The notes beneath the pieces are model-generated. The model had not been told where the DNA came from and made no database searches. It was given only the letters and a program-made list of their open reading frames with translations. From the NCBI GenBank assembly GCA_021292105.1, contig CM037871.1, positions 19,960,057 to 20,024,056 on the forward strand: a DNA stretch of 64,000 nt, in the 5' to 3' direction. Both the position numbers and the translations under genes were made by a program. Shown piece by piece: positions 52,650 to 63,419 of this stretch; positions within the stretch are counted from its first letter, which is position 1, and every line of letters starts with the position of its first letter. This DNA comes from Anadara kagoshimensis (lineage: Eukaryota > Mollusca > Bivalvia > Arcoida > Arcidae).

Positions 52650-53290
52650 GATATAAACTTATTTGCTTTCTAAGCGTGTATGGAATCATTCGGCCACCAA
52701 AAATATTCTAAAAAGTTTTTTAAAAATTAAACTATGTTATCAACAAGAAAGCCCAATAAAGGAAAAGACCATATTAAAGCTTGACGATTTATTGCTTTGG
52801 TTCAATCGGCCAAAAATAATTTAAGTTTTGAAAAGTTAGAATTAAAACGTTATGGAAATGAACAGAATGCTAATATTCAAATGTAAACAAAATTATTCAT
52901 AAAATCAAAACAGTGTGGTAAGGTTTTAGAAAATAAAGACATACATCTCATGTCTAAGTTTAAGGTCTGGGAAAACAAAGACATATGTATCATGTTTAAC
53001 TAGAATGTTTTGTTTTGTGTGGGGTCTTAGTTCATTATTAGAACATTTGTGATATTCACACGTCTATATAGCTGTCATGTTATTGATGTAATATCTCGCT
53101 GAAGGTAGTAAGTTTCAAGAGAAATAACACATATGTTTCAAAGTACATTGTTGTATTGGTAAAAAAAAGATATATCTTTAATTCGCCACACACAATTAAC
53201 ACAACTTGTATCAAAAACTACTGTTATATTATTTACGGAGTATGCTTATAGTGTCCAATTTTTGTGGTTCTAAAAACGATAATATAAAAC
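52650..53290. other. intergenic, nothing supported
   Basis: AT-rich with no recognised family. Confidence 0.3.
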
Positions 53291-53296
53291 TAGTTC

Positions 53297-53340
53297 ATAG
53301 TCGATATTTCGGCTTTATAACCTTTATCAAGACACTAGAC
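53297..53340 (-). ncRNA. decayed hammerhead-like motif
   Basis: The minus strand shows CTTGATAAAGG-TTATAAA-GCCGAAATATCGAC, resembling the CUGAUGA - stem II - GAAA arrangement of a retroelement hammerhead with a degenerate core. ACTAG occurs on both sides of it. It is probably an inactive fossil of the same class as 39944-39985. Confidence 0.35.
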
Positions 53341-53372
53341 AATTTAAAACATATTACATTTTCCTTGCACTT

Positions 53373-53480
53373 CGTTGCAAAGCTACAGGCAAGACAGAAA
53401 TGCTTTATGAAAATGCCAACATTGTTTGTAAAGGACCACATTTAGCATATGGTTTTCTTCTCCATTTTGTTGTAAGAAAA
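53373..53480 (+). repeat. duplicated segment, copy 1 (possible exon)
   Basis: GTTGCAAAGCTACAGGCAAG through AGCATATGGTTTTCTTCTCC matches 53,793-53,895 at about 85%. One frame reads CKATGKTEMLYENANIVCK. An AG before CTACAGGC would accept a phase 1 donor such as that of 45551-45623. No clear donor follows, and differences between copies are mostly non-synonymous, so coding is doubtful. Confidence 0.4.
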
Positions 53481-53792
53481 ATACTATTTTGTTTGATGGT
53501 ACATTCGTTGTTTGTAGTTTCCTCCTATCTTAGGCTTGTAAATAATTTTATTACGTTAATATTTCAAATCGTGGGTTAGAGTATCAAAGAAAGCAACAAA
53601 AATTTGCACAGTGAAAATGAACGATTTTACAGTTTTTACGTTTATGGGTTCTTCAAACAAAAAAGAAAAAGGTTATCAGCGAAGTATCTCTAGTCTTGTT
53701 AGTAGTCAAGGTATTTGACGTATTGCAAATACCATACACTATATGTTATTATATTATTTATAGTCATTTTCTTTTGCTTTTTCTGTAAAATA

Positions 53793-53900
53793 AGTTGCAA
53801 AGCTGCAGGCAAGACAGAAAAGCTTCATGAAAAAGCCAACATTGTTTGTAAAGATAAACGTGTAGCATATGGATTTCTTCTTCATTTTATATTGCATGGG
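53793..53900 (+). repeat. duplicated segment, copy 2 (possible exon)
   Basis: The parallel frame reads CKAAGKTEKLHEKANIVCKD then KRVAYG. See copy 1; the intervening 310 bp is not duplicated. Confidence 0.4.
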
Positions 53901-54184
53901 TTATTTGTTTTTCGGTGTTGACAGACTTGTTAGTCAGCTAACTTCATAATTTTCATGAATTAACGTAATGTCAGTTTCAACGTTTTTACTTTGCTTTAGG
54001 AAAATGATTTTGACGTGTATTAGTATGCTTGATTTTTATTTTATATACATGTATGTGTATTTTTAATGGATGGGGAGACTAGTTTTACTTTCTGAATACT
54101 ACAGGACCGTACTCTATTTGGTCGTGCTTTGAATGACTTGTATTCAATGGGTGGGCAGACTGAAAGAGTAAATTACTTATACCA

Positions 54185-54372
54185 AGACGTCACAAATTAT
54201 AGGTTTTTTCGCATTTCCATGGAATGGGCTCAGGGAAATTTACAGTGAAGATTCTTTAGCGTGCTAGGCTCACTATTTATTTAAATGTTCTAAGCAGACC
54301 CGGCCAGGATTCGAATCTCAATCTGCCTAGTACGGGGCGGGCACATTACTAATTGAGCTACCATAGTGACTG
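54185..54372 (-). repeat. SINE family A, old diverged copy
   Basis: ATTCTTTAGCGTGCTAGGCTC, AGCAGACCCGGCCAGGATTC and TAATTGAGCTACCATAGTG appear in minus-strand family A order. Confidence 0.6.
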
Positions 54373-54599
54373 ATGATAGTAAGGTAATTAGTATGTACGC
54401 TATCTATCCCAAATGTCAACTCTTCATTATAGTAATCTGCTTGCATTTGTTCTTTAATATAATAGGGGATATCAGTGGAGAATACAGTATTAGATTTTCC
54501 AGAATCTTATGATGTTAACATGATTAGCAACCAATCTCAAGCAATTACTGTGGGATTGTAATCCTTAGTTAAAATATGACATCAACTAAGAGCATTTGC

Positions 54600-54795
54600 T
54601 ACAGTACAGGCCCGTCGAAAGTTTAATTGAAATCAAACGAATAAGTGCCGACATTTCATCTCGACCCTTCGCTATGTGTATCTTGAAATCTTTCAGTCGA
54701 TGCTATCTATCTTTTCGGTTAATGGCTATCCATGTCTCAGCGCTTAGACTGTTTTGCGTTAGATAAGTGTTAAAACCTCGACCTAACCTACTGTA
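54600..54795. mobile_element. MITE, GTACAGACCTGTCG family, old copy
   Basis: TACAGTACAGGCCCGTCGAAAG + TTTAAT and AAGTGTTAAAACCTCGACC + TACTGTA ends. The interior is diverged. Confidence 0.6.
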
Positions 54796-54869
54796 TGATC
54801 ATTTCTGGAAGAGTTTGCGAGGCAGACAATATAACTGTAGTATTAAATTGCGGTAAGTCTCAAGTCATT

Positions 54870-55620
54870 TTTGTGCCATTGTAATACTCCAATCAAGTAA
54901 AGTAATCATTTACTTAAAGATTATCCTACGTTCATTTCCCTAAATTAATCAAAACCAGACGATCCTCTTTTAGATACGGTCAGGTAATTACTATGGTATT
55001 ATCAACACTAAGGTCAAATGAATAGGTCGTTTACTAGGTTTTCGAATTCTCATTTATTGAAATTATTTTAACCAGACGATCTTGTAATGATGATTATCGG
55101 TCAATTTCAGGCAATTACCATGGGATTCAGGTTCCATGTTCAGCTAAACAATGATTTTGCTTTGAGATTTTTGATGCTCATTTCTTGAAACCGATCTTGA
55201 GCAGACGATCTTAAATAAGTTAATTTCGATTGAGGGATTGTATAACTAAGTTACAAATAAACAATACATCAGCTTTTTTGCTATTTGTAATGTTCATTTC
55301 TAGAAACTGATAATAAGCAGACGAAACATCATTAGTTATGCGTAATTTAAAGAGATTGTTGTAATTTTAGGATTGTATATAACAAAGTTACAAATAATCA
55401 GCACATTAATTTTGCGATTTTGTAATGTTCATTTCTAGAAATTGATCATAAGCAGACGATCTTATATCATTCACAATTTCAATTAATACATGCAGTAATA
55501 TATGTAATTGTACCATTTTATAACTAAATTATCAACAAACAACGAATCATCTTGACGTTTTTGTAATGTTCATTTCTTAAAATTATGCATAACCAGACAA
55601 CCAATTCTCCAAGATCTTTA
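54870..55620. repeat. degenerate tandem repeat, GCAGACGATCTT family
   Basis: Six copies of (T/A)GTTCATTTCTAGAAA + TTGATCATAAGCAGACGATC at about 115-bp spacing (about 54,930, 55,050, 55,170, 55,288, 55,428, 55,567), each followed by a variable AT-rich stretch. Confidence 0.75.
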
Positions 55621-55639
55621 TCCATAACTTAATTAATTA

Positions 55640-56672
55640 ATTTATTATGGACAGAAACCATATAAGATGGATGATTACATCGTGTTTGTTCTATGAGGCA
55701 ATTGTTTCTCAGCACATTGTCCACTGACAGTCAATCACGCCGTTGTGATTAAACATTTGCTCAATTTGTAGAAGGTTCGCTAGGAGACCTAATATATTAT
55801 GTGTCTGAATTACTAATAAGGAATTAAGCCTCTTGATAGACGTGGACAATTGAATTAAAAGATGTTTAGAATACAAATAGAAGCAGTAATAATACTATTA
55901 TAAAGACTGATTATACTAAGAGCGAAAACCTACAAATTTTACTGACGTATTGACACAGATCTGATTGTGTCATGGACTCTTTTTATGATTGATCTTTTTA
56001 AAATTACTATTTTAGTGATCCTTTTGTTGAATGACACATTGAAAAAAAAAAAAAGTTTTAAATTTCAAATTCTTTGGGTTATTTTGAGAATTATTATCTT
56101 TGTCTGAACATATCTAAACATTTTTGCATAAAACATATCAATCTATTCGGGAAAACAATTACAAACTAAAGCTATATACACTTTGAAGCTTATTATTTAA
56201 ACTTCAAATTCATTCTTCTACCCCCTGTTGATCGAGTTAATCAGCAAATCGGAATTCTCATATGATAAGAATTTTTGTCAGTTTAATCAGGAAGTGAAGT
56301 TTGAATATGAACTCAAAAGATAAGACATCGGCATCACGATAATTTAAATCAATATTCTAATAATTAGTTCAGTTGTGTTCCTCAATTTTACTTAGCATAA
56401 AATGTAAAAAATGTAGTGAAGCCACTTAAATCACGTTAGCATTAGCAATGTTTATTCTCAAGACTTGCACACAAATATAATAAATTTAAAGACAAATAAG
56501 ATTCTGAATCGAAAGGAAACTCTTATAAAATTCAGCAATATAGTAATAAATTACAAAAAAATAGGATGAATAAGTTACTTCATAGTAAAAAACAATTAAA
56601 AACCCTACTACTACTATTCCTTCTATAACTATAAATGATGATAATGATTAAATAAAACGAATCTGCATGCTT

Positions 56673-56678
<6 letters not shown>
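55640..56678. other. intergenic, nothing supported
   Basis: AT-rich; no exon or repeat family recognised. Confidence 0.3.
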
Positions 56679-56729
<51 letters not shown>

Positions 56730-56730
56730 A
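56679..56730 (+). repeat. (AAAT)n microsatellite
   Basis: About 12 AAAT/AATA units leading directly into the 119-bp array. Confidence 0.95.
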
Positions 56731-57165
56731 CAGGACGTTAAGCTTTAATATAAGGGAAATATGATGTTATCCTATCAATCAAATTACAGACAACATAACC
56801 GTGATATTGAAATATAAATACATAAATTAATAAATAAAGAAACAGGACGACAAGCCTTGGCATAAGACAAATATTATATAAAATAAATCTGAACAATCAA
56901 ATTACAGACAACATAACCTTGATATTGAAATATAAATACATAAATTAATAAATAAAGAAACAGGACGGCAAGCCTTGGCATAAGACAAATATTATATAAA
57001 ATAAATCTGAACAATCAAATTACAGACAACATAACCGTGATATTGAAATATAAATACATAAATTAATAAATAAAGAAACAGGACGGCAAGCCTTGGCATA
57101 AGACAAATATTATATAAAATAAATCTGAACAATCAAATTACAGACAACATAACCTTGATATTGAT
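56731..57165. repeat. tandem array, about 119-bp unit
   Basis: About 3.5 copies of a unit with AAACAGGACGGCAAGCCTTG, GCATAAGACAAATATTATAT, CAATCAAATTACAGACAACA and AATAAATAAAG. The last three are nearly identical, indicating recent amplification. The first is diverged. Confidence 0.92.
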
Positions 57166-57529
57166 ATTCTCTGATATTAATTACACGATTAGATAACAAA
57201 TATCAATTTATCTGTCTAGAGTTGAGACTTATATATCCATTATAAAAATGATACATTAGCGTGGTTTATCCTAAAACCGATATAGTAGAACCACTTTCTG
57301 TCCACAGTATGCCTTATTTACTATACTGTATATTTTAGTTTTCTACAGCTTTATCTTTATAATACTTTTTTCTGTTTTGCTTTCTGTACCTTTTTATCAT
57401 GTTTATTGTTGTTCATGATGATTTTATGACTTCTATGCAATATATGTATTAGGAGAGCAGTGTCTAAATGTCAAATTTACAATCTAAAAAACCAAAGAAA
57501 ATTCGTTAAAACTAGCAAAGTAATTAAAT

Positions 57530-58228
57530 TAAGAAAATCAGGAAAGTGATATCGTGTGTTCCCGAAGAGTGATTACTCCCGCTACATCCGTCAAGTGTGA
57601 AATCAAATTTGAAATGGAAGGGAGATGTAGCTACGGTACATGCAATATATTCAGAACAACGTTAAACTTGTCAAGAATATTGTGACGACGTCCATAAAAC
57701 TTTGTAATGGCATTTCGTAAGCCCACGCTCGCAATTTATTTGAATCAACATTTTATTTGTAAGGTTGTTTTGATGTCTAATATTCCTGTAGTGGGAACAA
57801 GCTCTACTGCAGCGTAATAACTATGAAACAAATACACCATAAGTCTAGGAGATGCAGGTACAAGTATACTGTTGTATAGAAAAAAAGTAAAGTTGACAGT
57901 AGAGAACTTAAGTCATAACGATTGTCACTAGATTTAAATGTAGCCTTCGAGAGGGCATTATGATAAATGTATAAATCAAAATATGAATCAGTTGCATTGT
58001 TCATTTCAAGTTTACTATGATAAAAACATTCACATTTTCTACTTTTTAGGATTGTTAAGGCGAAATAATACCAGCTACATTAATATTTCTGTGAGGAGTT
58101 GATCAATTTGGCTACAAATCTTTCCAGATTTAAGAAAGTTCTGCATTAAATAGGATTCATACGATGAAAAATAATTGCAAGTAATTCTGGGCAGTGTGTG
58201 CCCAATGGCATACCTGTTGCTTGTTTGA
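57530..58228 (-). mobile_element. Penelope-like retroelement fossil, longer RT fragment
   Basis: The minus strand shows the GMPLGTHCPELLA patch near 58,215 (equivalent to the GxPxGTxCxPLLA motif of this RT family). It is followed downstream by decayed counterparts of the SNIPxSPxYGV region (about 57,800-57,860) and part of the 3' region. It is broken and older than the copy at 42225. Confidence 0.6.
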
Positions 58229-60335
58229 TAAGCATAAAAAAGAAACATAATAAATAGGTTATATTAAAATATAAAATATATTTATAAAATATAATACTCT
58301 GAATATGAACACCTTGGCTTAGAATGACAAGCGGGTATCTGCTTCTATGTTCTCACTATGAGGGTGTTTTATTATCTTTATACGTATACGTAACTTCAGT
58401 GTTGTTTTTTCAATTATCTGTCACTGTAGTTTCAGTACTCTCTCTCTCATTAAGTTCTATTCTGATTTCTATTCCATTCATTAACTTTGGAGGTAATTTT
58501 CTTCATATTTTAATAATTTTACTGCTGTTGATCACACCTTCTTTAATGCATAATTAGAACATTATCTTGTATGTGACTCAAGTATTCGGCTTAGTATATC
58601 ACATTTCAAATATTGAAAAAATGGGTTCAGTGCAATTAGGAATAAATATGAAATTTGCCATTCGCTTTAAACTTTATATATTTTATTGATTTCATTACGA
58701 ACGAGCTATTACAATGAGTGATCCATATTATATGTATTCAAAACGTTGAAACCTTGACTTGCAACGCTTTTATCAATGCAAATAATTGGAATACATTTAT
58801 AAAAAATAATGTATATTTATAAACGTTTTCGATTAATATTTCATAAAGCGTATTTTAAACACAATTGTTTCAGGTTTGTACAAATGCAATGACAAGGGGA
58901 AATAAATATGGGAAAATGGAATGCAAATTATATAACAAAACATCTTTCGATATTTTATTTGCTTAGACTATTCCACACATCATTGTTACATTTCTGTAGA
59001 TGAAATATGATCACCATTTAGGATCAAAGCAAATACCATATTAGTTATTCTAAAGTAATTATGCTACCATCATAGTATTTCAAGGTTTTCTCTTACAAAA
59101 CCATACGCGAGCTCATCCAATATATAGATTATCAATAAATTGTAACAACTCTTTCAATGCCTCTAGGAGAAATCTGAATCCCAACTCATCATCCATGTTT
59201 GATAAAAGTAGTTATATCTAAATAAATGTTTCTATGGTATTGTATTACGAATTATATCCTTTCTAAGACTATAACTTGTATCAATTAATGGGATTGCCTA
59301 ATGAATGATGTATTTAAAAACCTCTGATCAAGGATACTACTATACTCTAGACGACCCTTGACTCTTAATATCATCAATTTGTGGAGGCCTAAATATGTTA
59401 TTCATATTATTAAGTGTTATGTGAAAATTCGCATTTACTCAACTGAGAACAGATATGTACAGTGGCTGATTTGGACCATAAGCAAATACTCTCTTGAGAA
59501 AACGAGTCAATTTTGGCTCATTTTTCAAATTTGTTGAGGATGTTTGGATTTCTATATTTTTAGTCCGAACATTACTAATGAGGGATTTTATTCTGGAACG
59601 TTCTAGTGCTGTAAAATTAAACAGACCTAGTAATGAATAATACTTACTTAAAGGGACATAATACTATCTTGAAGAACCAGCTGAAAACAGCCCGTGTGGC
59701 CTTAATCAGCCACCGTAAATATTATATATAAGACGGAATAAAAACTTATTGTCGAAAGAAACTAAACACCAGAATATTGCAATTTACATAAACATTATTA
59801 CAAAATCAATGCCGCAGTTGATACAGAGTTCATGCCATGTAAATCATGGGATTTTGTGGATCAGAAGAAAACGTATTTCAAATAATTGAGTGTTTATAGC
59901 TTCTAGGATTTCTTGTAAATGTCTCCTTAGAGATTCCATGTTTACGATACTCTGCTAGAAGTTTAAAACAATGCTTTATATAAATGACATGCTTATAATA
60001 TGTATAGATATTAATGACATACTAGTATTATCGCTGTTTAGATAGAGTGCAACTTGGGATAGCACATATTTCAACAGAAGATCTTTACAATGTATATATG
60101 TTTGACCCTTTGTTTATGATAATGCAAGTAGGTTTTAAAAAGTTTTATATACCATAAATACAAAGAACCAAGGTTTCAATAGAAACACACATTTATCAGG
60201 TCTCTATGTAAGCATAAACGCAAACACATTAAGCCGAGTAAACTGACCGAACGATAAAAATTCCTTTATCGTGCATGGAAGCGCTTTTTAGAAGAATGTT
60301 ATGTACAAGGAAAACTAATGCAATCCGGACAACTG
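58228..60335. other. intergenic, possible further retroelement remains
   Basis: No gene recognised. A patch near 59,100-59,150 on the minus strand has an LLQFIDNLYI-like string that could be an RT remnant, too weak to annotate as an element. Confidence 0.3.
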
Positions 60336-60337
60336 CG

Positions 60338-60650
60338 GTAGATCAGTTGATAGAGTGCTCGCTACGCAAGTGGAAGGTAATGGGTTCGAAACCTGACCGG
60401 GTTCGACTTAAAAGTTGGTAATGACTTTTTTCGTGAAGCATTAAGCATTACAAAACGAAAGTCACGCTTCTTTTGGATCGGAACTTAAGATAAACGAAGC
60501 TCCAAATCACGATAGGCGTGGCACCGTAAAATAACATGCTTTATAATGCCATCAACGCAACGGCAAAATTTCTGCACGTATATCTGGCGACGTCTCGATA
60601 TAACTATGTTCTTGACTGGAACGTTAAACACCATTTCTCAACTGCACTAA
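60338..60650 (+). repeat. SINE family A, full-length but diverged
   Basis: Reads CTGCGGTAGATCAGTTGATAG (A box), AATGGGTTCGAAACC (B box), GAAAGTCACGCTTCTTTTGG, then GGCGACGTCTCGATATAAC and TTGACTGGAACGTTAAACACC. All parts are present in order. Confidence 0.8.
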
Positions 60651-61195
60651 TATAATTCAAAAGCTCAGTAGTAGAACAATAACGGATGCCATATATATGA
60701 TTTCAACTACAAAGTAATGCAACTGTATTGTTTCCAAATAGAGAAAATACATTATCAAATACAACATGCAATGTTGAAAATAAAAAAAATCAGATATGCA
60801 TTTTTTGTGAATCGACCGATTAAACAATTTCAATTTAGTTTTATGGTGTAATTCTATGACAACATTTTAAATAGTTTTCAAATTAGAGGCCATTGCATAA
60901 TTTTGATCGATAACTGATTACAGATTATGTCATGCCAAGGTTATACGTTTTTCTACATAATGTTAAGTTAATGATTATGTAATATCGTCTTACTTAAGAA
61001 AGTATGATTTAAAAATATCTTGAATCATGTACATTATTTAAACTATAACAAGATATTCAGAGAACACTATCCACCTGCAATGGTGAACATCAGTGAATTC
61101 CACAAAAAGTGAAATGTTTTGTTGACAACTGGTTGTGAAATAAGAGAGGTGGTTTGGTCATTTAATAGATCGAAAATCACACCAAAGAATTAAGG
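60650..61195. other. left flank or arm of the next element, nothing supported
   Basis: AT-rich with no recognised family. Confidence 0.3.
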
Positions 61196-61199
61196 TACA

Positions 61200-62192
61200 A
61201 ATATGCTTTATTTCCATATTGCATAGATATTAGCAAACTAAAAATTTAACGGAAACCAGTTACATATGTTTAATACCCAGAGTTCTATTGTCAATGTTTA
61301 AAACTCTTACGAATGTGGTACATAAACAAGGCTGTAATAGTCATTATAGGTTTTTGCTATTTGTAGAAACAGCAAAATTGGATACACCATATTTCAAAAA
61401 TTAAAATAAATCACGGAAAAACTTGTTAAATATGTTTGAAACCCAGAAATCAGTATATTATAAACAAGACTGTAAGGGCCAATTATAGGTTTATGCTATT
61501 TATACTACAGCCAAAAGCGGCTATCTTAGATACACTATATTCCGCAAGTAAAATTTTTTTATAAATAACCATGTTATACACAAAATTGTTTAAATTTACA
61601 ACAAAATTGCTACATAAATAAGGCTGTAATGGCCATTTATAAGTTTTTCCTATTTATAGGAACAGTGGCCAATTTAGATACACTATATTTCTTCAAAGAA
61701 AAATCTGTTGAATATGTTTATTACCTTGAGTTCTATTTTGTATGTTTGACATTTCAACAACGGTACACAAATAAGGCGGTAGTGTCCATTTATAGGTTTT
61801 TGCTTTTTAAAGTAACAGCGACCATCTTGGATATGCTATGATATATATGAACAGTGGCCAAATTAGATACACTAAATTTCGTAAACTAAATACTTAATTG
61901 GAAAATCTGTTCCATTTTGTATGTTTAAAATTTTAACAACATCGGTACATAAATAAGGTGATAATGTCCATTTATAGGGTTTTGCTATTTATAGTAACAG
62001 CGAACATCTTGGGTATGCTATAAGGCTGACGAGCAATCAAATACCACTCGCTACTTACCAAATTTCGGCTCAGTTGGATGTACGGTTTTCTTTCAAATGC
62101 ACGAAAACCAAATTATGCACGAGCAAACACACACACGTACAACAGTATTAATATATCCCCTTCACCCCTGAGGGCGGGGGATAATAACGTTA
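61200..62192 (+). mobile_element. tandem-core interspersed element, about 140-160 bp core, CCCCTGAGG end
   Basis: At least five degenerate copies of a unit with ACATAAATAAGGCTGTAATG, CCATTTATAGGTTTTTGCTA + TTTATAG, AACAGTGGCCA, TAGATACACTATATTTC and TGTTTATTACC.GAGTTC. It ends with a unique arm and the hairpin CCCCTTCACCCCTGAGGGCG + GGGGATA at about 62,156-62,181. A related end sequence is at 35,465-35,505. The plan is the same as the elements at 9614 and 16427. Confidence 0.65.
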
Positions 62193-62262
62193 ATAAAACA
62201 AATTTATCAAAATGAAAGCGAAGATTCATAAGAACTTTGGACTGAAAAAGACGTACCAACAA

Positions 62263-62510
62263 TCCAAAACAAACATACTAATCCATGTCCGAATCAAAAT
62301 CCAGAAGCAAAGTAAAAACTTTGGAACTGACAAGTTAGGTTAGACACAATGAACTTCCACCAGGGAAGTGAGGTCGGGTGCTCCGGAAGGGTAAGCACCT
62401 CCTGTTTAGCTAGCTACACGGTGTGAAATTGTGTGAAAGGAACATGGAACTATGTGACGTCAAATATATCCAGGGCAATTCTGGACACAGAGACATAAGT
62501 TTGAGTATTT
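62263..62510 (-). mobile_element. Penelope-like fossil, 3' region
   Basis: ACTAATCCATGTCCGAATC, ACTTCCACCAGGGAAGTGAG, GGTGCTCCGGAAGGGTAAGC and CCTCCTGTTTAGCTAGCTAC are close to the copy at 42,230-42,470. The fragment ends where RT coding remains would begin. Confidence 0.65.
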
Positions 62511-63355
62511 AATAGTAAAAATTGCACTCTCTCTTATACATGCGACATTTATTTGTTAATATATTCCCTTTGATAACGTTTGTTGGTAAACTTGAACAAT
62601 TAAAGTTTATATATGCAACATTAAAATAATATTTGGATATGTACTAAAATAATGTTGAGATGACACATTGGAAAACACATGTACATTCAGCTTTCGGAGT
62701 TTGCCAAAATACTTGTGCATTTGATTTTGCTTTTATATACGTATGTGTTTAGAATGTATTAAATGTTGGAGATGAAAATGTATACATTGTCAAGTTGTGT
62801 ACATTTTCATTAAAAGTATGGATTTAAACTTCGTGTCTTAATGGATATAAACTGTTAAAAGGCCACATGTGGCGTTTACTCATACACATTATTTCGTATT
62901 GGTTTTACTTAAAGCATGTTTAAAATACATTGATGCCGATTTCTTATCTAAATATCAAAATATTTTACTGTAAGACTTTAAATCAATTATCATGTTCGTC
63001 CTTGGAAATATATCTGACCCCAAATATTTGTTTATCTATAAAATATTATAAAGATAAAACTATAATGGCTGTCGAGTGGTAAAGCTTGCCTAATGATAAT
63101 TACGAGGGTTATGAGGTTAAACTTTAAGATTTTCGAACCAAGAAGATGGAGAAAGTAATCTTTTTTTGTTTCATTTCGGCTTATTTATTTCAGAAGATCA
63201 GGACAGAGCTTAACCTAAATATTTATTGTTAGGTTTGATCTTATGATGTCAAATTCATTTCAGAGAAGGTTTCAAGTTATCAAAAAGGACCATATTACTT
63301 TTAAAAGCTCCCATGTTCACATGTTTAACATACTGGTAATTCGCTATTTTTTTTA
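62510..63355. other. intergenic, nothing supported
   Basis: AT-rich, no recognised family. Confidence 0.3.
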
Positions 63356-63359
63356 TTTT

Positions 63360-63415
63360 TTATTTGCTCTGGAATTGTAACTTGGACATGGATTGGTGTG
63401 TTTGTTTTTTTATTC
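63360..63415 (+). mobile_element. Penelope-like fossil, 3' terminal scrap
   Basis: TTTGCTCTGGAATTGTAACT + TGGACATGGATTGGTGTGTT is the plus-strand form of the family's 3' terminus. Confidence 0.5.
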
Positions 63416-63419
63416 ATGC

